A model generated the notes under the pieces. It did no database searches. It worked only from the letters and a program-made list of their open reading frames with translations, and had not been told where the DNA came from. From Acidobacteriota bacterium (GTDB lineage: Bacteria > Acidobacteriota > Thermoanaerobaculia > Multivoradales > Multivoraceae), in contig JAPOWR010000001.1 of NCBI GenBank assembly GCA_026707545.1, positions 1,054,001 to 1,118,000 on the forward strand: a DNA stretch of 64,000 bases. Direction: 5' to 3'. Each line of letters begins with the position of its first letter. Positions within the stretch are counted from its first letter, which is position 1. Of the stretch, positions 46,155 to 56,144 are shown in pieces. The translations under genes were made by a program, and so were the position numbers.

Positions 46155-47573
46155 TCGCCGGAGCGCTTCGATCTCCAGGAACCGCTCCTTGAGACGCACC
46201 GCCTGCTCGAGGTCTAGCACCAGGTAGATCTCGTTCGGGCGCGGCCCGCGCCGGAGGTAGTCGTAGAGATAACCGGGGAGCTTGTCGTGGCGGCCGAGAG
46301 CGCGCCAGAAGGCCTCTTCCGCGAGGTCGCGGGCGCGCTCGAGGAACGGAGTCGTCACCCGATGCTCGAACGGGCGCAGGTCGTGCATCGCCTCCAGGGC
46401 GAGGTAGTTCAGCCGGCGCGTCGTCTCGTCGACCGGGAACGACAGCACCGTGCCGAAGGGAAGCTCGTCGCCGAACCACGGCGGCAGGGACTCGAGCGCC
46501 GTGTTCGGACCCAGCGGATAGGGCTCGGCACGGGTCGCGTGATTGGTGTAGAGCAGCAGCGAGCCCTCGAAACCGCGTTCCTCCAGCGCCTCGATCAACG
46601 CCACCGTCGTGTACTGGTGGTCGGCGTGGCTGTCGAGCAGGGGGTTGGGCGCCGCGATCAGGTCGGGACCGGTCCAGTCGACCTCCCGTCGCAGGTCCGC
46701 GACGAGGGCCGGCCAGCTCGACTCGAACGGTCTGGTCGCAAGTTGCGGCTCCGTGTTGACCTGCCGGAACAGGCCCGGATCCTCGAGTTCCGTGAGGATC
46801 GGCGGCACGATTCCGGGCCGCCGCTCGTAGAGCGTGCGCAGAACGCCGTCGAAGTGCCCGAGGTTGCGGGAGCGGCTGATCGGCACGCCGCCCAGGAAGG
46901 GGACGGTCAGGCTGTCCCAGGTGCGGATCAGGCCCTTGATGCGATAGTGCTCGCCGTTGTCGGGGAACAGGCCTCCGTAGTTCTTGCCTCCGTAGTCGCC
47001 GGCGGTCACGGTGACCACGTCGGCGTGGGTCGTCGCGTAGAGGCCGAAGGCGGCGATCTCGGCATCGTCGGGATGGGGGGCAACGACGAGCACCCGGGTC
47101 GAGGCGTCGATCGGTTGGTTGGCGAAGGTGACCAGACGAGCCGACCCCGTGCGCCATCCGATCTGCCGCCCGACCATGTCAATGGGACCGCGGCCCGCCG
47201 CCGGCGACACGTTGAGGTAACGCCGGCCGGTCGAGCGTGGTGCGAAGGACTGGGTGAAGGTCTCGCCGCCCGCGCGAAACTCGATGTAGGGAGCCAGCGA
47301 CGGAAAGAGGGGCCTGGTCTTGACGTGGAGTTCGAGGAATGCGGTGATGCCCGCGCCGGCCGCCTCCGCCGGCCACTCGAATCCCCCGCGGGTGAGGCGG
47401 ACTTCGAACGTCTGTGCGTCGCGCCGCTCCAGGGTGTAGTCGTGCGCCTGACGCGGATCGTGCCGGAAGAAGTTCCGGTAGGAGCTACCGCGGCAGTGGC
47501 CCCAGAGTCCGACCGCCACCAGGGCGATCAACAGGGCGACCCAGTGCCTGGGGACCCAGCGCCGGGAAGTCAC
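46149..47573 (-). CDS. PIG-L family deacetylase
   Basis: A 474-aa protein with an N-terminal membrane anchor (WVALLIALVAVGLWGHC), an extra beta domain (about 40-150) and a PIG-L/LmbE deacetylase domain. The zinc motif is VVAPHPDDAEIAAFG, and further ligands lie in DSHADHQYTTVA. Family enzymes remove N-acetyl groups from glucosaminyl conjugates. The N-terminal extension is unusual for bacterial LmbE proteins, which are typically about 250 aa. GTG start overlaps the dnaE stop by 4 nt. Confidence 0.9.
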   Translation of the reverse strand: MTSRRWVPRHWVALLIALVAVGLWGHCRGSSYRNFFRHDPRQAHDYTLERRDAQTFEVRLTRGGFEWPAEAAGAGITAFLELHVKTRPLFPSLAPYIEFRAGGETFTQSFAPRSTGRRYLNVSPAAGRGPIDMVGRQIGWRTGSARLVTFANQPIDASTRVLVVAPHPDDAEIAAFGLYATTHADVVTVTAGDYGGKNYGGLFPDNGEHYRIKGLIRTWDSLTVPFLGGVPISRSRNLGHFDGVLRTLYERRPGIVPPILTELEDPGLFRQVNTEPQLATRPFESSWPALVADLRREVDWTGPDLIAAPNPLLDSHADHQYTTVALIEALEERGFEGSLLLYTNHATRAEPYPLGPNTALESLPPWFGDELPFGTVLSFPVDETTRRLNYLALEAMHDLRPFEHRVTTPFLERARDLAEEAFWRALGRHDKLPGYLYDYLRRGPRPNEIYLVLDLEQAVRLKERFLEIEALRRR

Positions 47574-50500
47574 CGCGGACCGGGAGGCGGTGGACCGACG
47601 TACTCGCAGTGGCCCCGCGCCCCAAGCAGTTCGTCGATCTCGCTCTTGATCGCCTCGCCGATCGGGGCGCGGCTGCCGTTGGCGCCCGCGGTGACGATCG
47701 CGTCGTCGAGTTCGATCCTGAACTCCACGTCGACTCCTCCGTTCGGCCTGCCGTTCACGCCCTTGTGCCGGTGCCGGTCGAGCAGGTCGCGGAGACGCTC
47801 CAGCTCGTCGTCGAGGCTGTTGCCGCCGCTTCCTGTGCCCGTCGTGCCGTCGAGGTGGATGCGGAGGCGCCGCGAGAGCTTCGCCTCGGCCTCCGCGGTG
47901 CCGATCACCCTGCTGACGACCAGGTTCGGGTCCTCGCGGCGCCGGTCGACCCGACCGACGAAGAACAGGACCGCGCCGCGATCCAGAGCCGCCTCGTAGT
48001 CGGAGTAGGCATCCGCGAACAGGACGCCCTCGATCCGGTCGCTTCGATCCTCGAGCTGAACGATCGCCATCTTCTGGCCCGGATTGCGTCCCTTCCGCGT
48101 GCGCGTCGTCCGGATCCCGCCCAGCAATGCGCCGAGGACGACTTCGGTCTCCGCGGGCAGCTTCTTCAACTGCTCGACATTCACGTTGCCGAAGCGCTCA
48201 AGCAGCTCCCGGTGATCGTCCAGCGGATGACTGGTCGCGAAGAAACCGAGTGCTTCCTTCTCGTAACCCAGGAGTTCGCTGGCGCTCCAGGGCGGCACCG
48301 AGGGCAGGTCCTGGTCGGCTTCCTCCTCAGCCTGGGCGTCATCCGTGCCGGCAAAGAGCAGGCTCGCCTGTCCGCTCTCGCGATCGGCCGCGGCGCGCTG
48401 CCCCGCCTTGATGGCCGGCTCGAGCGCCTGGAGCATAGCCGCGCGCTTCTCCTGCCCGTGAATCCGGTCGAAGGCGCCCGACTTGATCAGGGCATCGATC
48501 GCGGTGCGGTTGACGACCGCCAGGGGAACCCGGCGGCAGAAGTCCCACAGACTGCGGAAGGGCCCGCCGTCGTCTCGCGCCTCGAGGATCGCGCGCACGG
48601 CCTTCTCGCCGACGCCCTTGACCGCGGACAGGCCGAAGCGGATGTGTCCGTTCGCGGTGCCGTGCTCCTCGCCGGGATCGAAGACGACGTGGAAGCGCAC
48701 TCCGGAGCGGTCGATGTCGGGCGGGCCGACGTCGATTCCCGTACGGCCACCCGGGAGTGCGACCCGCGCGCATTCGTCCACGTAGTGGACCAGCTTGTCC
48801 GTGTTGTCGGCGGCGTAGGTGAGGACCGCGGCCATGTACTGGACCGGGAAGTAGGTCTTCAGATACGCCGTCTGGTAAGCGAGCAGGGTGTAGCCCACGG
48901 AGTGCGACTTGTTGAAGCCGTAGCCCGCGAACTCCTCGATCAGGCCAAACAACTGTGCTGCCTGGGCCCTGTCCAGACCCTTCTCCTGGGCGCCGGCAAG
49001 AAAGCGCTTCTGAGCGGCGTTGATCGTCTTGCGGCTCTTCTTGCTGATCGCCTTGATCAGGGTGTAGGCCTCTCGCAGCGGCACGTCTCCCAGCTCATGG
49101 ACGATCTGCATGACCTGTTCCTGGTAGACCATGATGCCGTGCGTGTCGGCGGTGTGACGGTCGACGATCTCGTGCACCTGGGGAGCCTTCTCGCGGCCGT
49201 GCTTGCGGTCGCAGTAGGTGCCGATGAGCGCCATCGGACCCGGCCGGAAGAGCGCGTTGGCGGCGACGAGATCCTCGAACCGGTCGGGCCTCATCTGCAG
49301 CAGCAGATTGCGCATGCCCTCCGACTCGAACTGGAACGTGCCCGCCGTTTCAGCGCGGGCGAAGACGTCCAGCACGCGTCGATCGGCGAGGTCGATGCGG
49401 TCGAGATCGAGCGGGTCGCGACCTTCGGGAACGCCTGGAACCGCCGCCGCGATCGCCTCCGGCGGCAGCGTCTCGCGCACCAGTTGGCGGCAGCGCTCGA
49501 TGATGGAGAGCGTGGTCAGCCCCAGGAAGTCCATCTTCAGCAGGCCCATCTTCTCGACCGTCGGACCGTCCCACTGGGTGACCAGAACCTCCCTGGAGCC
49601 CTGGCTGCGGTTGGTTGCCAGGGGTACGAGGTTCTCGAGCGGCTGGGTGGCGATGACGAGCCCGGCCGCGTGGACGCCGCTGTGCCGGGTGATGCCCTCG
49701 AGTTCCCTCGCCGTGTCGATGACTCCCCGGATCTGCTCGTCGCCGTCGTAGAGGTCTCTGAGTTCCTTCTCGCGCTCCAGCGCCTGGTCGATCGTGACGC
49801 CGAGTTCGGAGCCGATCAACCTGCAGATCCGGTCGACCTGGGCCAGCGGGAGTTCATGCACGCGCCCGACATCGCGGATCGCCGCCCGCGCCTTCATCGT
49901 GCCGAAGGTGATGATCTGGGCGACGTATCCGTACTTCTCGCGGACGTATTCGAGGATCTCGGCCCGGCCGTCCTGGCACAGGTCGATGTCGATGTCGGGG
50001 TATTCGCTGCGGTCGGGGTCGGTGAAGCGCTCGAACAGAAGGCCGTAGCGAACGGGGCAGGCATGGGAGAGGCCCAGGGTGTAGCCGACCATCGTGCCCA
50101 CGCCTGAACCGCGGGCGGCTGCCGGGATGCCGCGCTTGCGGGCTTCGTTGACGAAATCCCAGACGATCAGGAAGTAGGCGCTGATCCTCTTGCCCGCGAG
50201 CACCGAGAGTTCATGGTCGAGACGGCGTCGGTGTGCGTCCTCCAGCCGGTCGCCGTAGCGCCAGGCCAGGCCGGCCTCGCTCAGTTCGCGCAGAGCGCGA
50301 TCGCAGTCGGCGTGAAGCGCGGCCAGTTCCTCCTCGCCGGGCTGCTCGGCCAGAGGCGCCACCCGGTAGCCGGCGCAGAAGCGATCGAACCACGCCCCGC
50401 TGCCCGGCTCCGGCTCGGTCTCGCCGGCCGCAAGCTCCGGCGGATCGACGCGCTCCACCCGTACCAGCGGAGCATGGTTGGCGGAGAAGTCGAGTTCCAC

Positions 50501-51382
50501 GTTGCAGCGGTCGGCGATGCGGCGGGTGTTTAGGACAGCCCCGGCTGTCTCCGGATCGTCGAAGAGATCCACCATCTGCTCGGGGCTCTTGACGTAGAGG
50601 TCCTTCGGGTAGTGCAGCCGGTCCTCTTCCTGCTTGGACTTGCCGGTCGAGACGCAGATCAGGGTGTCGTGGCTGTCCCAGTCCTCGGCGGTCAGGAAGT
50701 GGGAGTCGTTGTCGCACACCAGCGGCAGGTCGAGTTCGCCGGCGAGGCGCAGGATCGCCTCGTTCACCTGGTCCTGTTCGGTCGTGTCGTGCCGCTGCAG
50801 TTCCAGGTAGAAGCAGGGTTCGCCCTGCTCGTCTTTGGGGAACTTCCGCCGGTGCCACTCGGCTTCCTCGCGGGCGCGCTCCCAGTGGGTGTCGGCGCCG
50901 GTTTCGATGTGCCGTCTCAGGTGGTAGGCGAGCGAGGAGCCGAGATGGCCGTTGATCGCGATCAGCCCGTCGCTCCAGCGGCCGAGGGTCTCCTTGTCCA
51001 TCCTCGGCCGGTAGTAGAAGCCCTCCAGAAAGCTGTCCGAGGAGAGCTTCACCAGGTTCCGCCAGCCCGTCTCGTTGCGGGCGAGCAGGACGAGGTGGAA
51101 TCCACCGTCGGCGACGCCCTGAGACTCCTTGTATCGCCGGTCGGAGGTTTCCGTCTTGATGTCCGGTGCGACGTAGGCCTCGATGCCCAGGATGGGCTTG
51201 ATGCCCTTCTTGCGGCACGCTTCGTAGAAGGCAACCGACCCGTACAAATTGCCGTGATCCGTGAGGGCGACCGCATCCATGCCGAGCGCCTCGATGCGGT
51301 CGACCAGGGGCCCGATCCGGTTGCCTCCGTCGAGCAGCGAGTACTCGGAGTGGAGGTGTAGGTGGACGAAGTCCGGGGCCAT
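47570..51382 (-). CDS. dnaE: DNA polymerase III alpha subunit
   Basis: A 1270-aa replicative polymerase. The PHP domain opens with FVHLHLHSEYSLLDGGNR, the polymerase core includes the catalytic aspartates YPDIDIDLCQDGRAEILEYV, and the fingers and beta-clamp region follow (AGYGFNKSHSVGYTLLAYQT). A C-terminal OB fold (ILGALLGGIRTTRTRKGRNPG region) completes it. It is somewhat longer than the E. coli protein (1160 aa) by additions near the C-terminus. It is first in a two-gene minus-strand run with the PIG-L gene, divergent from comEC. Confidence 0.97.
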   Translation of the reverse strand: MAPDFVHLHLHSEYSLLDGGNRIGPLVDRIEALGMDAVALTDHGNLYGSVAFYEACRKKGIKPILGIEAYVAPDIKTETSDRRYKESQGVADGGFHLVLLARNETGWRNLVKLSSDSFLEGFYYRPRMDKETLGRWSDGLIAINGHLGSSLAYHLRRHIETGADTHWERAREEAEWHRRKFPKDEQGEPCFYLELQRHDTTEQDQVNEAILRLAGELDLPLVCDNDSHFLTAEDWDSHDTLICVSTGKSKQEEDRLHYPKDLYVKSPEQMVDLFDDPETAGAVLNTRRIADRCNVELDFSANHAPLVRVERVDPPELAAGETEPEPGSGAWFDRFCAGYRVAPLAEQPGEEELAALHADCDRALRELSEAGLAWRYGDRLEDAHRRRLDHELSVLAGKRISAYFLIVWDFVNEARKRGIPAAARGSGVGTMVGYTLGLSHACPVRYGLLFERFTDPDRSEYPDIDIDLCQDGRAEILEYVREKYGYVAQIITFGTMKARAAIRDVGRVHELPLAQVDRICRLIGSELGVTIDQALEREKELRDLYDGDEQIRGVIDTARELEGITRHSGVHAAGLVIATQPLENLVPLATNRSQGSREVLVTQWDGPTVEKMGLLKMDFLGLTTLSIIERCRQLVRETLPPEAIAAAVPGVPEGRDPLDLDRIDLADRRVLDVFARAETAGTFQFESEGMRNLLLQMRPDRFEDLVAANALFRPGPMALIGTYCDRKHGREKAPQVHEIVDRHTADTHGIMVYQEQVMQIVHELGDVPLREAYTLIKAISKKSRKTINAAQKRFLAGAQEKGLDRAQAAQLFGLIEEFAGYGFNKSHSVGYTLLAYQTAYLKTYFPVQYMAAVLTYAADNTDKLVHYVDECARVALPGGRTGIDVGPPDIDRSGVRFHVVFDPGEEHGTANGHIRFGLSAVKGVGEKAVRAILEARDDGGPFRSLWDFCRRVPLAVVNRTAIDALIKSGAFDRIHGQEKRAAMLQALEPAIKAGQRAAADRESGQASLLFAGTDDAQAEEEADQDLPSVPPWSASELLGYEKEALGFFATSHPLDDHRELLERFGNVNVEQLKKLPAETEVVLGALLGGIRTTRTRKGRNPGQKMAIVQLEDRSDRIEGVLFADAYSDYEAALDRGAVLFFVGRVDRRREDPNLVVSRVIGTAEAEAKLSRRLRIHLDGTTGTGSGGNSLDDELERLRDLLDRHRHKGVNGRPNGGVDVEFRIELDDAIVTAGANGSRAPIGEAIKSEIDELLGARGHCEYVGPPPPGPR

Positions 51383-51521
51383 GCTCGGTAGGAGGAGTCT
51401 GCGCCGCGGACGAGGGGTCGGGACCCTGCCGCCCGCTGTGACGGCGCAAGCTTCTCACCGCCGGGTCAGCGGTGCAAGGGCCGGAATCGGGTTTCTCGCG
51501 CCTCTTTCCGTCTAAGTCTGT

Positions 51522-53732
51522 GTGGCCGCGGTCCCGAGGTCAGCCAAGAGGACCCCGGCGCTGGTTCGGGCGCCGCTCCTGCCCCTGGCCGCAGTGCTCG
51601 TGGTCGCGCTCGCCGTGGGTGGGCGCGGCCGCGAGCAACTTGGCGTTCTCGACCCGGTGCGGCCGGTCACCGCCGACGTCGCCGTGCCCCCACTCGGCGC
51701 GGCGGCCTGGCAGCGCGCCGGGGACGGCTGGACCGCGAGGGTGCGGATCGTCGCGGTCGAACAGGCGGGCCGCAAGGTTGGAGCTCCGGACCGTGCCTGG
51801 CTTCGGCTCCGCGGCCGTTTGCCGCCGCCTCCCGACCGGCGCCTGCGGGTTCGCGGATACCTGAGCCGGCGTCAGTCGTACCTGAATCTCCGCGTCTCCA
51901 GACCGGGAGACTGGGGACTCAACGTGAAGAGCCGCCGGCTTCTTGACGGCAGGGGAGAAGAGCCGGGACCGTTCCTGCGCACCGTCGTCGAACTGCGGCA
52001 AAGGCTCCTCGAGCCGGTGACGTCGAGCGCGCGGCCCGGAGCGATTCTGGCCCAGGCGCTGGTGTTTGGCGATGGACGCCGCGTGCCTCCCGACCTCAGG
52101 ACGGGTTTGCGGCGCGCCGGTCTTTCGCACCTGTTCGCTGTGTCGGGTCTGCACGTGGGTCTGATCCTGGGCGGTTGCTGGTGGCTCCTGGGCGGAATCT
52201 CGAATCGGCTGACCGCGGTCTGCGGCGTCTCGGTTCTCCTCCTGTATGGCTGCCTTGTCGGCCCGAGACCATCGTTGCTACGGGCGGCGGTCATGGCTCT
52301 GCTCGTCATCCTGGCGGTGGCGATGGAAAGGCCGCCGCAGGCGCTCAACTCGCTTTGTGCCGCTCTGATCCTGATTCTGTCCTTCAACCCGGCCGCGATT
52401 GTTGATCTGGGCTTCCAGCTCAGCTTTCTGGCCACCGCGGGGATCCTCCTGCTGACGCCGCAACTGCTGGAGCTGTGGCGGCGCAAAGCCACCGGGGCGG
52501 TGGGCCATCTCGCGGCCGGCCTGGCCGTGACGGTCGCCGCCCAGCTCGCCACTCTCCCGGTCACCGCCGTGCAGATTGGCGTCCTGACACCACTGGCGCC
52601 GGTGCTCAACCTCCTGTTCGTGCCCTGGACCGCGTTGACGCTCGGAGTCTCGCTGATCTGGGTTGTCGTGGCGGCGGGGGCGTCGCTGCCCGTGTTGTCA
52701 GTGGTCGCCGAGCCGGGCGCCGCCGTGCTCCTGGGACTGCTCGACGCCCTCAGCGTGCCGTTCGCCTGGCTGGCGGAACTGCCTCCAGGGGCGTGGCTGG
52801 CGATTCCGGTGAGCGTCCGTTTCGAGCACGCCCTGACATTGGCAATCTGGCTGGGCATCTTTCTGTCCGGTTTCCGGCGGGCCGTCTACTCGCTCTCTCT
52901 CGTGCTCGTCTGTGTACCGACGCCGGGCGACCCGGATCCGAGGCTCGTGATGCTCGATGTGGGGCAGGGGGAATCCCTGCTGTTGCGGAGCGGAGACCGC
53001 GGGCCGGTCATCCTGGTCGACGGCGGAGGTTTCCGGCAGGGGAACTTCGCGGAGGCGGCGCTGCTGCAGGCCCTGGCCGCCGAGGGGGTACGCCGGATCG
53101 ATCTGGCGGTCCTCTCGCATGGGGACGCGGACCACTGCCGCGGTCTGCTCGAACTCTCGCGCTACCTGCCGATCGAACGTCTCTGGGCGGCCGGGGCGGA
53201 AGTCCGGGATGGTTGCGGCCGGGAACTCGTCCAGCGGCTCTCCGGGCGCGTGCGACTGGTCGAGCGAGGTCACGCCGAATCGCTCGGCCTATGGCGGCTC
53301 GGAGTGGTTCATCCCGGGCCCGATCCGGGCGCCCACGGCAACGCGGCATCTCTCGTGGTCCGCGCCTGTGCCGGGCGTTCCTGCGCGTTGCTCACCGGCG
53401 ATCTGGACATGGCCGGCGAGAGGGAGCTTCTGGCCTGGATCCGGAGCCGGGGCGGATCGCTTCGAAGCGATGTCCTCAAGGTTGCCCATCATGGCAGCCG
53501 CACGTCGACCGTCCCGGAGTTCCTGGATGCCGTCAGGCCGCGACTGGCTTTGATGTCGGCCGGCCGACGTAATCCATACGGCCATCCGGCCCCAGAGGTC
53601 GTCGAGCGGATTGAACGTCGAGGAGCCCGGGTGTTGCGCACGGATCGGCACGGACGGATCGAAGTCCGTTTCCGGCGCCATGAAACCGGTGTTCGGCGTC
53701 CCGTCTTCCAGGTTCGGGCGTGGCCCCCCTAA
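51522..53732 (+). CDS. comEC: ComEC/Rec2-type DNA uptake channel
   Basis: A 736-aa integral membrane protein. An N-terminal OB-like domain (DUF4131) is followed by the Competence domain with many transmembrane segments (about 180-460, FAVSGLHVGLILGGCWWLL, GPRPSLLRAAVMALL). The C-terminal metallo-beta-lactamase domain has VMLDVGQGESLLLR and LSHGDADHCRGLL metal motifs. ComEC carries single-stranded DNA across the inner membrane in natural transformation. GTG start at 51522; no other competence gene is nearby. miaA starts 18 nt downstream. Confidence 0.93.
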   Translation: MAAVPRSAKRTPALVRAPLLPLAAVLVVALAVGGRGREQLGVLDPVRPVTADVAVPPLGAAAWQRAGDGWTARVRIVAVEQAGRKVGAPDRAWLRLRGRLPPPPDRRLRVRGYLSRRQSYLNLRVSRPGDWGLNVKSRRLLDGRGEEPGPFLRTVVELRQRLLEPVTSSARPGAILAQALVFGDGRRVPPDLRTGLRRAGLSHLFAVSGLHVGLILGGCWWLLGGISNRLTAVCGVSVLLLYGCLVGPRPSLLRAAVMALLVILAVAMERPPQALNSLCAALILILSFNPAAIVDLGFQLSFLATAGILLLTPQLLELWRRKATGAVGHLAAGLAVTVAAQLATLPVTAVQIGVLTPLAPVLNLLFVPWTALTLGVSLIWVVVAAGASLPVLSVVAEPGAAVLLGLLDALSVPFAWLAELPPGAWLAIPVSVRFEHALTLAIWLGIFLSGFRRAVYSLSLVLVCVPTPGDPDPRLVMLDVGQGESLLLRSGDRGPVILVDGGGFRQGNFAEAALLQALAAEGVRRIDLAVLSHGDADHCRGLLELSRYLPIERLWAAGAEVRDGCGRELVQRLSGRVRLVERGHAESLGLWRLGVVHPGPDPGAHGNAASLVVRACAGRSCALLTGDLDMAGERELLAWIRSRGGSLRSDVLKVAHHGSRTSTVPEFLDAVRPRLALMSAGRRNPYGHPAPEVVERIERRGARVLRTDRHGRIEVRFRRHETGVRRPVFQVRAWPP

Positions 53733-53749
53733 GGGGCTATCCTGCTTCC

Positions 53750-54742
53750 ATGCCGGAACCCCCGTGGCAGGTGATCGCCGTCCTCGGCCCGACGGCGACC
53801 GGCAAGAGTGCCTTCGCGATGGAGTTGGCCGAGGTTCTCGGACAGAGGGGCTTCGGCGCCGAGTTGATCAGCGCCGACGCGCTGCAGGCTTATCGGGGCT
53901 TCGACATCGGCACCGCGAAGCCTGGGCCGCGTGCACGGACCCGGGTGCGGCATCACCTGGTTGATGTCCTCGAACCGCACCAGGCGTTCTCGGCGGGGGA
54001 GTTCGCGCGCCGGGCGCGTACGGCGGTCGACGAGATCGAGAGCCGGGGCCGTCTGCCGCTCCTGGTAGGCGGCGGCGGGTTCTACCTTCGCGCCCTCTTC
54101 GAGGGCCTGGCGCCGGTGCCTCCGGTGCCGCACGAAGTGCGGACCCGCTTGCGAAGCGAGCTCCAGGCAAGAGGCCTCGGCGAACTCCTCGATGAGCTGC
54201 GGAGCGTCGACCCGGAGAGCGTGCAAGGTCTTTCCGCCGGCGACACGCAGCGGATCCTCAGGGCCTTGGAGGTGGTTCGTTCCACGGGTCGCACGCTCCC
54301 TGACTGGCAACGGATGGGGTCGGAATCGGCGCTTCAGAGGCGGGCGCTCAAGGTTGGATTGACCCTGCCGAGGGCGCTTCTGTACGATGCCGTCGAGGTG
54401 CGGGCCAGACGCATGCTCGAGCGTGGCTGGCTGGCCGAAGTGAGGCGTCTGCGGGAACGCGTGACTCGTCGCGATGAGCGTTCGTGGGGTGAACTGCCGG
54501 CGTGTCAGGCGATCGGCTACCGGCAGTTCGCCGATCACCTGGATGGAAAGCTGACCCTGGAGCAGGCCTTGGAGGAGACGATCCGTGCCACACGTCGTTA
54601 CGCCAAGCGGCAGGTGACCTGGTTCCGCCGCGAGAAGGACGTGTGCTGGGTCGACGCCTCATGTCGTGAAGGCGTCGAACGGGTGCTTGAACGGATCGCC
54701 CGGAGGGTGGCCGGCGAGCGGCCGGCCGAGGTGTGGCGGTGA
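53750..54742 (+). CDS. miaA: tRNA dimethylallyltransferase
   Basis: A 330-aa enzyme that prenylates A37 of tRNAs reading U-starting codons. P-loop GPTATGKSAFA at residue 12, the ISADALQAYRGFDIGTAKP segment (normally DSMQVYRGMDIGTAKP) and the C-terminal RYAKRQVTWFRRE are diagnostic. LPACQAIGYRQF is also conserved. ATG at 53750 fits the family start; an in-frame upstream start lies inside comEC. The stop overlaps the next gene's GTG (GTGA). Confidence 0.96.
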   Translation: MPEPPWQVIAVLGPTATGKSAFAMELAEVLGQRGFGAELISADALQAYRGFDIGTAKPGPRARTRVRHHLVDVLEPHQAFSAGEFARRARTAVDEIESRGRLPLLVGGGGFYLRALFEGLAPVPPVPHEVRTRLRSELQARGLGELLDELRSVDPESVQGLSAGDTQRILRALEVVRSTGRTLPDWQRMGSESALQRRALKVGLTLPRALLYDAVEVRARRMLERGWLAEVRRLRERVTRRDERSWGELPACQAIGYRQFADHLDGKLTLEQALEETIRATRRYAKRQVTWFRREKDVCWVDASCREGVERVLERIARRVAGERPAEVWR

Positions 54743-56079
54743 GGTTCCGCCGGTACGAGCTGTTCGCATTGGTCGCCGCGCTGATGGGTGCCGGCGCCTG
54801 TATGACCACAACGAGCGTTCAGGCGCCGCCGCAGGTGGCCGTCCCGGAACTCGACGCCGTCGCCCGCGCCTTTCTGCGCGAGCCTGTGCTCGGCTACACG
54901 GGGAACATCCCGGAGCAGAGCGGCTACGAGATCCGGTCTGCCTCGCAGGCCCTGGCGCGTGGCGAGGTGCGGGTTGCGCGGAGCGCCGTGCAGGCGCTGC
55001 TTGCCATCGATCCGACCCTGCTGCCGGCCACCGTCCTCCTGGCCCAGACCCACTTCGCTGAAGGGGACCATTCGGCGGTAGTCGAGTTGCTGGCGAAGCC
55101 TCTGTCCGGCCGAACGGCCTACACTGCCGGCCAGCTCGTCTACGCGCGGTCGGCGGAACTCCTGGGCGATGCCGTGATCGCCTACGGCGCCTACCGCGGT
55201 ATCGCCGGCTTGGACGAGGAAGCAGCCAGTCGGGCCGAGGACCTGAGCGCTCGGGCGAAGGCCGAACTCGGGGAGCGGATCGGAGCTGCGCTCCAGGCCG
55301 GCCAGTTGGGAGAGGCCGTTCCTGCGCTGCAGAAGCTGCGGACGTGGGCGCCCGACGAGACGGCCACGGTCGACCTGCGCCGGCGCTTGGCCCGGGCAAG
55401 GGGAGACGCGGAGGAAGAACTCCTGACGACAGGGATCCTGATTGCGCGTGGGGAGACGTCGCTGGACGTCCTGGAGCGGCAGGCCGCGCTCGAGGTCGGG
55501 AGCGGCGATGCCCGGGTTGGTCTGGAGCTCTACGAGCGGCTCGCGGAACGCCATCCGGACAACGTGGAGGTCGCGGCGGCCCTGACCGCGGCCCGCTTTC
55601 ACTGGCGCACGACCCTGCTGCCCGACCGTGTGGCCAGACTGCTCGACGCCTCGAGTCTGCTACGGGGAGACTTCGCCGCACTGACCTTCTGGCTGGTGCC
55701 CGGCGTCAGGACCAGTACTGGCGGCAACAGGGTCATCGTCAGCGACATTGTGGAGCACCCTCAGCGGCGGGAGATCGCCCGGGTCCTGAACCTCGGGTTG
55801 ATGACGCCGGTCGATGCGGCGGTGCGCCGGTTCGCTCCTAACGACTACATGCGCCGGGGCCCGGCGCTGGCGACCCTGCTCCGCATGCCGTCCCGGATCG
55901 GTAGCGGCGCGGCCTGCGTCGGCGGGAACAGTCCGGCAGCCAGCGACGTGGAGGCCGTGTGCGGAGCGGCGCTGCGTTGTCGCCTGATCTCGGAGCCCTC
56001 GGAATGTCGGCCTCAGGCGGCGATCTCGGGCCAAGAAGCAACTGAGGCGCTGCGCCGCACCCTGCACCTCATCCAGTAA
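54739..56079 (+). CDS. TPR-like lipoprotein, hypothetical
   Basis: A 446-aa protein with a probable lipoprotein signal (ALVAALMGAGAC, cysteine about residue 21). Helical TPR-like repeats follow from about 60 to 290 (PATVLLAQTHFAEGDHSAVV, DARVGLELYERLAERHPDN). The last 130 residues contain a conserved-looking segment FWLVPGVRTSTGGNRVIVSD and several cysteines (AACVGG, AVCGAALRCRLIS). No enzyme family was recognised. The GTG start overlaps miaA by 4 nt. An outer-membrane assembly or scaffold role is possible but unproven. Confidence 0.8.
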   Translation: MRFRRYELFALVAALMGAGACMTTTSVQAPPQVAVPELDAVARAFLREPVLGYTGNIPEQSGYEIRSASQALARGEVRVARSAVQALLAIDPTLLPATVLLAQTHFAEGDHSAVVELLAKPLSGRTAYTAGQLVYARSAELLGDAVIAYGAYRGIAGLDEEAASRAEDLSARAKAELGERIGAALQAGQLGEAVPALQKLRTWAPDETATVDLRRRLARARGDAEEELLTTGILIARGETSLDVLERQAALEVGSGDARVGLELYERLAERHPDNVEVAAALTAARFHWRTTLLPDRVARLLDASSLLRGDFAALTFWLVPGVRTSTGGNRVIVSDIVEHPQRREIARVLNLGLMTPVDAAVRRFAPNDYMRRGPALATLLRMPSRIGSGAACVGGNSPAASDVEAVCGAALRCRLISEPSECRPQAAISGQEATEALRRTLHLIQ

Positions 56080-56144
56080 CCGCACCCCAACCGACCGACG
56101 CGATCCGGACGGCCAGCCGCTTCGGTCACACAGGAGCCCGACTC